In this document: one piece after another, positions 14,960 through 23,310 of the stretch
Layout: the number at the start of each line of letters is the position of its first letter
Position numbering within the stretch: position 1 is the stretch's first letter
Translations under genes and position numbers: made by a program
Assembly (NCBI GenBank): GCA_002319795.1
Contig: DCFU01000033.1
Location: forward strand, 1 to 41,974
Length of the DNA stretch: 41,974 nt
Direction of reading: 5' to 3'
DNA from: Megamonas sp. UBA1796
GTDB lineage: Bacteria > Bacillota > Negativicutes > Selenomonadales > Selenomonadaceae
Notes under the pieces: generated by a model
What the model saw: the letters and a program-made list of their open reading frames with translations, nothing else
What the model was told of the DNA's origin: nothing
Database searches by the model: none

Positions 14960-16645
14960 ATGAATTTAAGAACAAAAACGCTGATTTATTTTTTTATGGT
15001 GGTTGTGGTTGCTGCAATAGGCTTCACGTATACGGTATGGAAAGTAAATGATGTAGCAGAACTTGTTAATACTGTAAAAACGCGTGATTTGCCGCGTACA
15101 CTTACAACAAGCAAACTAAATAATAATGTTTCTGATGAAGTGGGCTACGTGAGAGGCTATTTCATTACCAAAAGTCCGCAAATGCTGGAAGATTACAAGA
15201 AAGTTGCTAAAGAGAACAGCAAGATAGAAGAAGACCTTATTAATAGTTCTGTGACAGAAGAGGGAAAACGCCTAAGTAAAGAGGTCAAAGAACTAGATGA
15301 TAAATATTCTGCTACTGCAGAGAATAAGTTATTTCCCTTGCTGCAGGCAGGCAACGAAGCAGAAGCCTTGCAGATTATGGTCAAAGAAATGACACCAACG
15401 GCAAAAGCTTTAAATGATAAAGTAGATGAATATCAGGCATTGAGAAATAAAGCTGTTACAGATTCTTTAGATCGTTCGGTCGAGTTGGTCGGACATGCAA
15501 AAATGATAGCACTTGTTGCAGGTATCTTTGCTGCACTTTTAGGGATGCTTATCGGTTTCTTTTCAGCGCGGAGTATATCGCGTCCAATCGTTGAATTGGT
15601 TGGAATTGCCAAAAAAGTAGCCGGCGGAGATTTAACCCAGAAAGTCGTGATCGATCGAAAAGATGAAGTAGGTGATCTGGCAAACGCATTCAACACAATG
15701 GTCATGGAACTGAAGACTTTAATTAAGCAAGTTAATATCAATGCAGAACAGGTTGCTGCATCGAGTGAAGAACTTACGGCAAATTCTGAGCAGTCTACAC
15801 AGGCTACCACACAAATTGCTACATCAATTACGGATGTAGCTGAAGGTGCTAATAAACAAATGAATGCAGCACATTCAGCATCGGCTGTGGTAGAACAAAT
15901 GTCAGCAGGAATTCAACAAATAGCGGCTAATGCCAATCAGGTTGCAGAAAGTTCTGCAAAAGCTACAGAAAAAGCAAAAAATGGTGACAGGAAAGCAGAA
16001 GAAGCTGTTCAACAAATGAATCAGATTGAAAACACCGTAAACAGTTCCGCTCAGGTTGTAGTTCAGCTGGGTGAACGATCCAAAGAAATCGGGCAGATTG
16101 TGGACACGATCTCAGGAATTGCCGGGCAGACAAATTTGTTGGCACTAAATGCTGCGATTGAGGCGGCTCGTGCAGGAGAGCAAGGCAAAGGTTTTGCTGT
16201 CGTTGCAGAAGAAGTCCGTAAGTTGGCTGAGCAATCGCAACAGGCAGCACAAAGAATCGCTGAACTTATTGGTCAGATCCAGGGCGAAACAGAGCAGGCG
16301 GTTATAGCCATGGAAGCAGGAACGCAGGAAGTTAAGACAGGGACGGAAGTTATTCAGGATACAGGATTGGCTTTTAAAGATATTATGACGGTAGTCGACG
16401 AAGTTTCAGATCAGGTCAAAGAAATTTCTTCATCGATACAGCAAATGGCATCCGATAGCGAGCAGATTGTTATCTCGGTCAATAAAATTGATGATCTGAG
16501 TAAGACATCAGCAGGTGAAACGCAAAGTGTTTCAGCGGCAACAGAAGAACAATTGGCATCAATGGAAGAAATCGCAACGGCCAGTCAGTCTTTAGCAACA
16601 TTGGCAGGAGATTTACAAACAGCTGTCAATAAGTTTCGTGTGTAA
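14960..16645 (+). CDS. Methyl-accepting chemotaxis protein
   Basis: A membrane chemoreceptor of 561-568 residues. With residues counted from the first in-frame ATG at 14939: membrane helix 14-33, a four-helix-bundle type ligand domain about 36-186, second membrane helix 188-209, HAMP 211-262, then a long coiled-coil signalling domain with the conserved tip I-A-G-Q-T-N-L-L-A-L-N-A-A-I-E-A-A-R-A-G (394-413). It signals to CheA/CheW, which are not in this window. I prefer the ATG at 14960 (MNLRTKTL...) because GGAG precedes it by 9 bases and the first ATG has little ribosome site. A good AGGAGGTG motif near 14867 has no matching start. The 25-bp repeat upstream means that inversion could change its transcription. 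Confidence 0.93.
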   Translation: MNLRTKTLIYFFMVVVVAAIGFTYTVWKVNDVAELVNTVKTRDLPRTLTTSKLNNNVSDEVGYVRGYFITKSPQMLEDYKKVAKENSKIEEDLINSSVTEEGKRLSKEVKELDDKYSATAENKLFPLLQAGNEAEALQIMVKEMTPTAKALNDKVDEYQALRNKAVTDSLDRSVELVGHAKMIALVAGIFAALLGMLIGFFSARSISRPIVELVGIAKKVAGGDLTQKVVIDRKDEVGDLANAFNTMVMELKTLIKQVNINAEQVAASSEELTANSEQSTQATTQIATSITDVAEGANKQMNAAHSASAVVEQMSAGIQQIAANANQVAESSAKATEKAKNGDRKAEEAVQQMNQIENTVNSSAQVVVQLGERSKEIGQIVDTISGIAGQTNLLALNAAIEAARAGEQGKGFAVVAEEVRKLAEQSQQAAQRIAELIGQIQGETEQAVIAMEAGTQEVKTGTEVIQDTGLAFKDIMTVVDEVSDQVKEISSSIQQMASDSEQIVISVNKIDDLSKTSAGETQSVSAATEEQLASMEEIATASQSLATLAGDLQTAVNKFRV

Positions 16646-16744
16646 TATATGTACTTTTACATAGGTTAATTGATTAAAAACCAATAAAATCGGACATTTA
16701 TAAAAGAAAAGTGCGCTGTTCCTGCGCGATTCGCGAACGGGGAT

Positions 16745-16812
16745 GCGGGCATAAACGGGCTCTAATGAATTTAATCCTTTCTAAATTCATTAGAGCCCAA
16801 CTTTATGTCCGC
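16745..16812. repeat. Very long hairpin in the chemoreceptor-transporter gap
   Basis: The core is a 17-bp perfect stem, 16757-16773 with 16782-16798 (ends GGGCTC/GAGCCC), loop of 8. An outer stem pairs GCGGGCATAAA (16745-16755) with TTTATGTCCGC (16802-16812) apart from one G-U type position and small internal loops. No T run follows on either strand. The surroundings are GC-rich compared with the flanks. It could be a structured RNA, a REP/MITE-like element or a transcript barrier. Confidence 0.55.
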
Positions 16813-16861
16813 CCCCTCCCCCCTCTTCGTTTTACATCTAATGCATCGTTTACTTTATTGT

Positions 16862-16888
16862 GCCCTCAGTTAGCGGGCTTCTTTTTTT
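16862..16888 (+). terminator. Possible terminator of the chemoreceptor
   Basis: A short GC stem GCCC (16862-16865) with GGGC (16875-16878) is followed by TTCTTTTTTT. The stem is only 4 bp, so the call rests mainly on the T run and position. The 425-base gap 16646-17070 holds this, the long hairpin and a minus-strand terminator, and no gene that I can support. Confidence 0.4.
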
Positions 16889-16928
16889 GGAACAACTTGT
16901 TTGAAAAACTTTCCTATTATACTATACG

Positions 16929-16969
16929 AAAAAAATTACCATTCTACCAAAAAAGCGTAGAATGGTAAT
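16929..16969 (-). terminator. Terminator of the OPT transporter
   Basis: A 13-bp perfect stem ATTACCATTCTAC (16935-16947) with GTAGAATGGTAAT (16957-16969), followed on the minus strand by a run of seven T. It lies about 100 bases past the transporter stop. Confidence 0.85.
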
Positions 16970-17070
16970 AGCAAATATAAAACTTATGAATACGCCGGTA
17001 ACTACACCAGCCTAAAATGCATTCATTTTTCTCTCTCAATTCGTATCTATAAAACCACGACCCGGAAAAC

Positions 17071-19092
17071 TTATGCTTGGGATTTGCCAATGACGCAGCG
17101 CACAAAAGCAACTATAACACAAAGATAAACAAGCAGTCCCAATCCGTCCGCTGTAGACGCAAAATCCTTACCGACCAGCGCTAATGGCATTTCACTGCCC
17201 CCGTTCGTGATTGAAAATACAATGACCCCCGCCAGAATAACTCCCATAACGCTCTCCCCGACAATGAGTCCAGACGCAAACAAGGTGCCACGACGCTTAC
17301 TATTCTCAAATACATCGTGCCCGCGCGTCATAAGATGGCGATGAACCAAATACCCCATAACAGCACCGATGACAAGTGGCATCTGTAATGTCGGCGGCAA
17401 ATAAATTCCCATGCCGACAGCCAGCGGCGGCAGACAGAGACTCTTCGTATTATGTCGGAGCAAAACATCCACAAGAACCAATAAAACGCCCAAACCAAGC
17501 CCCATATAAATGTATTCCCAAGCAAGTTTCGCATTAAAAATGCCCGTTGAAATTGTCGTCATAAGAACAGCCTGCGGCGCGGAAAGTGCCCTCGCCTCAT
17601 CCATCCCCAGCCGAGGCATCGCTCCGGGGAAACCATATGCTTCGTACAGGAGATTCAGCACCGGCGCAATAACGATTGCGCCAACCAGGCAGCCTAGCAA
17701 TAAAGCCACTTGCTGGCGCCATGGAGTTGCACCAACCAAAAAACCAGTTTTCAAATCCTGCATATTATCATTTGAGATGCAGGCAATACTTATAATGACG
17801 CTGGTAGTGAAAATAGCAAGTGCTGTTGCAAACTTTGTACCATTTGGCAGATCGAAAATTCCAAAGCTCGAACACAGCACTAAAACAACTAAGGAAGACA
17901 CAATAATCCCTAAAATACCGATACCGGAAATAGGGCTAGAAGACGTCCCAATCAAACCCGCCATATAAGCACAAGCAGCAGCAACAAAAAATCCCATAAA
18001 AACAGCCACCAACGTACCCACACATACAAAAATCAAAGTCTCTTCCAAAGGAAGGTGAATAGCATCCACAAAAGAATAAAAAGTTCCTAAAAGACCGAGT
18101 AGCATAATGCCAAAGACAACGCTAATAGATTTAAAGGACATATCCATATCCGTACGATGAAATTCCCTTGCTCCCTGCGGTAAACGCATATTCTGTATAG
18201 ATTCCCGGACCCCGGCAACAACCGGCTTTACCAGAGTAATAAGCGTCCATACAGCCGCGACGCCCATAGTGCCAGCACCGATAAGGCGTACCTTCTGCGA
18301 CCACATCGCCTTTGCAAAAGCACCGACAGTCTGCCCATCCGCAGGCGCTCCAAGTGAAGTAAAATACGGAACAAAGCCGCCCCATGCAATTAGAACACCA
18401 ACGAGCATTGCGAGTCCACTGGCTATCCCGACCAAATAGCCAGCACCAAGCAAAGCTGTTGAGAAACCCAGTGGAATCTGTGTAACGCCCCGTCCAACGG
18501 CAAACCAATAACTGAGCTCACCCGAAAGTACGGAAAAACCGTTTGTACAAAGTGCAATAAGACCGGATAAAAACGTTCCTGAAAGGATTTCCTTCAGCCC
18601 ACCTGCATTTTGCTTTTTATCGACTGCCCCGCTTCCCACTTTCAGAATTTCCGCAGCTGCCAATCCTTCCGGATAAGGAAGCTCACTATGGACGACCATT
18701 GCCCGGCGCAACGGAATCGTAAAAAGGACACCGAGACAGCCACCACAAGCGGAAACTAAAAGAGTCTGCCAAAATTCAAACCCTTGCCAATAGCCAATCA
18801 TTAAGAGTCCAGGAATAATAAATATAATTGCCGACAGAGTACCCGCCGCAGAAGCCTGCGTTTGCACCATGTTGTTCTCCAAAATATTTGAATTTTGGAA
18901 CATCTTTAGAATCGCCATCGAGATGACTGCTGCCGGAATTGCCGACGAAAACGTCAGCCCGACTTTGAGTCCCAAATACACATTGGAGGCTGTAAAAATG
19001 ACGGTAAGAACTGTACCCAGCAGTATACCTCGCACTGTGAGCTCAGGTAAATGCAGTTCGTGATTAAAAAAATCTGTTTCTTCTTTTTTCAT
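17071..19092 (-). CDS. OPT-family oligopeptide transporter
   Basis: 673 residues, almost entirely hydrophobic with many membrane spans. It begins with a short cytoplasmic stretch then L-T-V-R-G-I-L-L-G-T-V-L-T-V-I-F-T-A-S-N and later Q-T-Q-A-S-A-A-G-T-L-S-A-I-I-F, typical of the bacterial OPT branch. Other segments such as P-Y-P-E-G-L-A-A-A-E-I-L also fit. OPT proteins carry short peptides or metal chelates; the substrate here is unknown. AAGGGGAAA precedes the ATG. It appears to be monocistronic, with a terminator after it and a large palindrome in its upstream region. Confidence 0.9.
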   Translation of the reverse strand: MKKEETDFFNHELHLPELTVRGILLGTVLTVIFTASNVYLGLKVGLTFSSAIPAAVISMAILKMFQNSNILENNMVQTQASAAGTLSAIIFIIPGLLMIGYWQGFEFWQTLLVSACGGCLGVLFTIPLRRAMVVHSELPYPEGLAAAEILKVGSGAVDKKQNAGGLKEILSGTFLSGLIALCTNGFSVLSGELSYWFAVGRGVTQIPLGFSTALLGAGYLVGIASGLAMLVGVLIAWGGFVPYFTSLGAPADGQTVGAFAKAMWSQKVRLIGAGTMGVAAVWTLITLVKPVVAGVRESIQNMRLPQGAREFHRTDMDMSFKSISVVFGIMLLGLLGTFYSFVDAIHLPLEETLIFVCVGTLVAVFMGFFVAAACAYMAGLIGTSSSPISGIGILGIIVSSLVVLVLCSSFGIFDLPNGTKFATALAIFTTSVIISIACISNDNMQDLKTGFLVGATPWRQQVALLLGCLVGAIVIAPVLNLLYEAYGFPGAMPRLGMDEARALSAPQAVLMTTISTGIFNAKLAWEYIYMGLGLGVLLVLVDVLLRHNTKSLCLPPLAVGMGIYLPPTLQMPLVIGAVMGYLVHRHLMTRGHDVFENSKRRGTLFASGLIVGESVMGVILAGVIVFSITNGGSEMPLALVGKDFASTADGLGLLVYLCVIVAFVRCVIGKSQA

Positions 19093-19183
19093 ACCAATTT
19101 CCCCTTACGTAATAGATTTTGTAATTGTAAAATTTTATTTTTCAGTTATATAAATTTATTCTCAATACATGGAATTTTCCCTT

Positions 19184-19192
19184 ATTATAACA
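19184..19192 (-). promoter_or_regulatory. Extended -10 promoter element for the OPT gene
   Basis: TG-T-TATAAT on the minus strand (19192 to 19184), about 90 bases ahead of the start codon. The -35 region is poor, which fits an extended -10 promoter. Confidence 0.4.
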
Positions 19193-19240
19193 TATAATCT
19201 CATATGAATGCTAATCTGCAAAACAATCTTGCCAAATATG

Positions 19241-19275
19241 TCACTATACACAGCTTATTAAGCTGTGTATAGTGA
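19241..19275. promoter_or_regulatory. 35-base perfect palindrome between the isomerase and OPT genes
   Basis: TCACTATACACAGCTTA (19241-19257) is mirrored exactly by TAAGCTGTGTATAGTGA (19259-19275) around one central base. There is no T run on either side. It lies 50 bases upstream of the OPT -10 element and about 100 bases past the isomerase stop, so it may be a regulator site for the OPT gene or a stem protecting the isomerase mRNA end. Confidence 0.5.
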
Positions 19276-19377
19276 TCATATAATCCGAATCTATCCTATC
19301 CGGCTATGTGTTGTTTATTATTTTAATCTGTCTCATAGTTCCATATATTACGAGGTTGGAAAACAATTTGAGGGCAT

Positions 19378-20019
19378 CTATTCTGGATTCCTATATTTTT
19401 TAAGTACGACTTTCAATTCTTCATATCTGCTATTTTGCATAATATAACTATACACACAATTTCGCTGCAGTGTCTTCTTTATAAAAGTTTCATCTAACAA
19501 AGGCAATATTTCTAACAAAGATTTCTTCGATACCATATTTATTTTTTTTAACAATATGGTGTCACTCTTCTTCCTTTCAGCATCTTGCTGAGGGTAGCCC
19601 ATACCAAATGGATCTTCGAATAACTTATCTAAAGTACTCTGCAAATTCAGTTCTGCCGCCCATCCGAAATTTAGCCCCAATGGATAAGATACAGCATTTC
19701 CATCATTTATTCTTCCAAATAAATAGGCATCCGATGGATTTTCGATATATCCGCATAGGATACCAGGCAAACTGTTGCAAGCAAGCATCATTCCTTGCCC
19801 AGAAGAACAGCCTGTTATTACAAAATCAATAAGCTTGCTTTCTAATAGCAAGCTTATGCATAATGCTGTTTGAATATACGAATACGATATGTTCTCTTCT
19901 TTAAAAATCCCAAAGTTTATCACTTCGTGTCCTTTGTCTTTGGCCGCCTTGTTGACACAATCGAATAGTAAATCATTCTTATCCTTTTGCGAGCTTGCTT
20001 GTATAACAGCTATTTTCAT
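19378..20019 (-). CDS. RpiB/LacA/LacB-like sugar-phosphate isomerase
   Basis: 213 residues. The first 125 resemble the RpiB/LacAB fold: a Rossmann-like start M-K-I-A-V-I-Q-A-S-S, then T-G-C-S-S-G-Q-G-M-M-L-A-C-N (Cys71 in the place of the RpiB active-site cysteine) and later R-I-N-D-G-N-A-V-S. RpiB enzymes interconvert aldose and ketose phosphates. This one has an extra C-terminal 70 residues not seen in RpiB (about 150 residues), so its substrate is uncertain. AAGGTGG precedes the ATG. It lies downstream of the large AAA+/kinase-like gene on the same strand, with a terminator between them; a functional link is possible but unproven. Confidence 0.7.
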   Translation of the reverse strand: MKIAVIQASSQKDKNDLLFDCVNKAAKDKGHEVINFGIFKEENISYSYIQTALCISLLLESKLIDFVITGCSSGQGMMLACNSLPGILCGYIENPSDAYLFGRINDGNAVSYPLGLNFGWAAELNLQSTLDKLFEDPFGMGYPQQDAERKKSDTILLKKINMVSKKSLLEILPLLDETFIKKTLQRNCVYSYIMQNSRYEELKVVLKKYRNPE

Positions 20020-20214
20020 GGGATATCCACCTTTTTATAAATTTTAGTTGCTGTTTTTCTATTTTGATTATCACGAAATCAGTTGACCGCCACTTGCCGC
20101 ATCTAAGCAAGCATCCATGTAAACTTTTTATTGGTCAGATCGATTTTTAGCAGAATTACTCTCCTCCTGCTATTTATATAAGGTGATATTCTACATAATT
20201 TAAAAATATCCTCC

Positions 20215-20258
20215 AAATAAAAAGCAGAGCACCCCTCGCAAAAGGACCGCTCTGCTTT
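20215..20258 (-). terminator. Terminator after the AAA+ gene
   Basis: A 10-bp stem AAAGCAGAGC (20221-20230) with GCTCTGCTTT (20249-20258), followed on the minus strand by TTATTTGG. It lies in the 334-base gap 20020-20353, where I see no gene. Confidence 0.75.
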
Positions 20259-20353
20259 ATCTTGAATCGATGGATTCTATACGTCATTATTTAAAAAAAT
20301 TTTTGTATTGATAACATACGGCTTTTTCGATACTTCATAACTCAGCTTTACAG

Positions 20354-22822
20354 TTACATATTACACTGATTTATAGATTTTATTCTCTCTAATTTAAAAT
20401 TTGCTTCAGCAAGAGATACCGGCCAAAGATTAATCATTTGCCAAACCTGCTTCTCCATACTCTTAACGGGGAGTATATGCGCCTTTCCTAAGTTATCTTG
20501 TATCCTATCGCAGTCTCTACGGCGCTTATACTCAAATTGAACAATTTCTTTGAGTTCATCCTCCAAGAATTCGACATTATTTGCTTTATTATCAACATAT
20601 AAAACATCATATTGTACCAGCAGCAATGCCTCAGGAATAATCTTAACATGATTCCTGTAAAAGTTTTTTTGGGCTTCACTCAATTCTTCCCAATCCAAAG
20701 AAATATCATCACCAATAACTGCAATATAATTTTCTAAAACATTAAATTTATCCCTTAAGATTTTAGCTATGACCTCAATTTTTTCACTAAAAATAGCATC
20801 ATGCATCATATACCTTAAAAATAATTTTTCATCAAGGTGAAGTTTAAGCTGTTCCTTCGGCGGCAAAAATGACTGCTCCCACTTTTTTGCCTGTGCCAAT
20901 ATGCTCATGTCCATAATAGCTTCTAATGATCTGGATTCATGTTTATATCTTGGTATTTTAAGCATGGCTCTAAGGACACCATCATCAATTTGTGCTTCTC
21001 CGTTTTCATTGATTAAATGCGGCAATTTCTGTTCAATGAGTGAACGCATCAGCATCGCCCTGCGAATCATAAACAGCCGATCACTATCATCGCTCTGATT
21101 TGGTCCAAGTATATTAATATAACCTCTCAGACGGCTCATAAAATCAGGTCCCTTATGTACTTTAAACGCATTTAAAAATATTTGCATCTCATCCTCATTT
21201 TTAATTAATTCACCACAAAATTCGGAAAGAGAGCTACTGGTTCCACCAACAAAAACAAAAATTGCCTTACCTATTGGATGAAATGTCCCTTCACCTTTGT
21301 ATATACCGTCCTGCATCGGCGACAGAAAATATTTTAGCCATCCTAGATTTTCTTGAAAATAAGAATCAAATTCATCAAATACAACAAAGGGAATTTTCCC
21401 CATAAGGTTAAAATCACTTATTTTATGAAATGCGATTTGCAATTCAAGTGGTGAGGAAAATTGTGAGAGATTATAATTCACCTTTTGAATATTTTCAGAA
21501 AATGTACTCGTTGCCATCTCCGTAAGGCCATAGGATTTGCCAGAACCTGGTGTGCCAAATATCGCAATGGATAAGGGCCGGGTAGCATTCTTTGATGAGA
21601 TATATTCCGAAATCAACTTATGTATCGTTCGATAACTTTCGATCTCAGTTCTATTTACAGTTTTCAACTTACCAAATCTCGCAGTAGGTATACGCATAAG
21701 TACATTTTCCTCACCATTTTTAACCAAATCAAATGCCATTTGCGCAATGCTTGCAGAACTCTTTCCTTCTAAGATGCACCAACTATCCTGGTGTTCTTTG
21801 TTTAAAATATTCGGAATTTTTACATTCTGTATATGACCTGCAACACTACTATGTATCATTTTTTGTTCAAACGCTAAAGGATTTGGGAAAACAGCGTTCT
21901 CTGGGTCTGCTCCAAAACCATAGTAAAAATATTTTCTCAAAACATTCATCCCTTCACGAATACCTTGAGAGATCAGCGTTGAAAACTCGTCTACGTCTTC
22001 TTCTGAAAAAACAACGGATAGTCCAGCTACAAAAGCCGAAGTAAGCCCATACATTTTCCCTGAATTCTTATGTTCAAAATCTCCCTCAATCTCATATGGG
22101 AAAAAATATAAACTGGATTGAGGAATACCATCATTCTTGTAATAAATAGCGCCTTCCGTTCCGAACAAAACAATAAGGTGTTTACATTGTGATAAAAAAG
22201 ATAAATTAGGATTATTGTTGAGTTGCCAAACAAAATCAAGGGCTGTTTTTTCCCAAGATATACTTTTACTGATATTTACGCCTTTTGAACGAAGATTATC
22301 TGCATTGATAATGACAATAGTATTATCATTATGATAACGAGCTAAGTATTGCCAAAGGATATTTCCCCCTACTGGATTGTCCATTTTATAAAGAATAATT
22401 GGCTTTTGCTCCATATTTTTAATTGCCAATGGCCAATAACGGTCATCATTATTAAAGCCATTATTCTCATCATCTATAATAACCAGCTGGGCATCAGAAA
22501 TATCATTTTTTATGGATAATAACCTGGGATTTCCACTTGCTGTGCTAGAAAATCCCATAAATTTACTCACTCTATAAGCTTGAAGATCTGCTTGATCATT
22601 AGAAATAGCGAATGGCTCAATTTCAATAAAGGAACGTAAAAACCGATTGGAATAAAGATTAGCATCTGCCGGAACCGAAGGAAAAATAATCTGTTTCCCC
22701 GTTGCCAAGGAAGCCATCTTTGCTAAAAGCAGTGCCTCTCCCCAACTCGATATGCTATGCAAATTAATGCTATTTTGCCAATTCAATTCTTTATGTTGCT
22801 TTGGGGATAACTTCCACATCAA
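20354..22822 (-). CDS. Multidomain protein: pseudo-ribokinase-like domain, AAA+ ATPase, RyR-like C terminus
   Basis: 822 residues from the first conventional codon; the true start is probably an AUA at 22876 (see findings). Residues 1-310 look like a PfkB/ribokinase-like fold: strand I-I-I-N-A-D-N-L-R (170-178), L-I-V-L-F-G-T-E-G-A (216-225), and G-L-T-S-A-F-V-A-G (259-267) where active kinases have G-A-G-D-A-F-x-x-G, so the catalytic Asp is Ser262. Residues about 395-575 are AAA+: Walker A G-T-P-G-S-G-K-S (423-430), Walker B V-V-F-D-E-F-D (Asp483, Glu484), F-V-G-G-T-S-S, and a possible arginine finger at S-R-L-R. Residues 680-815 resemble prokaryotic RyR repeats (W-E-E-L-S-E-A-Q-K-N at 711-720; E-Y-K-R-R-R-D near 764). 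No membrane segments. It may sense a nucleoside or sugar and drive an ATPase; function unknown. Confidence 0.75.
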   Translation of the reverse strand: MMWKLSPKQHKELNWQNSINLHSISSWGEALLLAKMASLATGKQIIFPSVPADANLYSNRFLRSFIEIEPFAISNDQADLQAYRVSKFMGFSSTASGNPRLLSIKNDISDAQLVIIDDENNGFNNDDRYWPLAIKNMEQKPIILYKMDNPVGGNILWQYLARYHNDNTIVIINADNLRSKGVNISKSISWEKTALDFVWQLNNNPNLSFLSQCKHLIVLFGTEGAIYYKNDGIPQSSLYFFPYEIEGDFEHKNSGKMYGLTSAFVAGLSVVFSEEDVDEFSTLISQGIREGMNVLRKYFYYGFGADPENAVFPNPLAFEQKMIHSSVAGHIQNVKIPNILNKEHQDSWCILEGKSSASIAQMAFDLVKNGEENVLMRIPTARFGKLKTVNRTEIESYRTIHKLISEYISSKNATRPLSIAIFGTPGSGKSYGLTEMATSTFSENIQKVNYNLSQFSSPLELQIAFHKISDFNLMGKIPFVVFDEFDSYFQENLGWLKYFLSPMQDGIYKGEGTFHPIGKAIFVFVGGTSSSLSEFCGELIKNEDEMQIFLNAFKVHKGPDFMSRLRGYINILGPNQSDDSDRLFMIRRAMLMRSLIEQKLPHLINENGEAQIDDGVLRAMLKIPRYKHESRSLEAIMDMSILAQAKKWEQSFLPPKEQLKLHLDEKLFLRYMMHDAIFSEKIEVIAKILRDKFNVLENYIAVIGDDISLDWEELSEAQKNFYRNHVKIIPEALLLVQYDVLYVDNKANNVEFLEDELKEIVQFEYKRRRDCDRIQDNLGKAHILPVKSMEKQVWQMINLWPVSLAEANFKLERIKSINQCNM

Positions 22823-22971
22823 CGTATTAATACATATATCACCTGTAACAACAATTTTACCCTCTAGATTTTTTATATTAAAACCTCCTCATTTGTACAG
22901 ATCGTTTTTTACCACAGAACAAACTTATACGAAAATGTATTGAGTTACTCCTATTTTCCATTGCATCCTAA

Positions 22972-22999
22972 TAAAAAAAGCCCCTTTAGAAAAGGTGGC
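22972..22999 (-). terminator. Terminator ahead of the AAA+ gene
   Basis: On the minus strand GCC-a-CCTTT pairs with AAAGG-GGC (8 bp with one bulged A, loop TCT) and is followed by seven T. Only about 75 bases separate it from the promoter at 23057-23085, and no gene of usual size lies between. Confidence 0.7.
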
Positions 23000-23050
23000 C
23001 TTCTATAAATATATTTATCATTATTTTTTAACAGTATATACTTGTATCTG
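22973..23050 (-). ncRNA. Predicted short transcript: attenuated leader of the AAA+ gene or small RNA
   Basis: A consensus promoter and a terminator are only about 75-80 bases apart on the minus strand. The predicted RNA is AU-rich in its 5' part and ends in the terminator hairpin. An 11-codon frame starts inside it without a ribosome site. The AAA+ gene begins about 100 bases past the terminator, so this could be a transcription-attenuation leader; otherwise it is a small RNA. Confidence 0.5.
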
Positions 23051-23056
23051 CTACTT

Positions 23057-23085
23057 AGTATACTATTAAATGGATACAATGTCAA
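23057..23085 (-). promoter_or_regulatory. Consensus promoter upstream of the AAA+ gene
   Basis: On the minus strand TTGACA (23085 to 23080), 17-base spacer, TATACT (23062 to 23057). The predicted start is near 23050. Confidence 0.75.
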
Positions 23086-23263
23086 TTTTGTTGTTTCTTG
23101 AAAAACAATTGTATATTTTCAATAGACATAACAGTAAATTATATACAAAATTTATTTACTTTTATGTTATGATTCATTTTCTGCAAAACATCTGCTTAAA
23201 AGAAAGTTTAACCACGAAAAAATTACATGCAGTCAAACTATTTATTATTATGCCTATTTCAAG

Positions 23264-23302
23264 AAAAAACAGTGCTCAACATGGATGTCAGCACTGTTTT
23301 TT
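23264..23302 (-). terminator. Bidirectional terminator after the 37-residue gene
   Basis: A 13-bp perfect stem AAAAAACAGTGCT (23264-23276) with AGCACTGTTTTTT (23290-23302), giving a T run on either strand. It begins 9 bases past the small gene's stop. Confidence 0.88.
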
Positions 23303-23310
23303 CTTTCATT

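Noticed and set aside
16711..16968. 85-residue plus-strand frame
   Set aside because: It runs through the long hairpin and a terminator stem and has no coding character.
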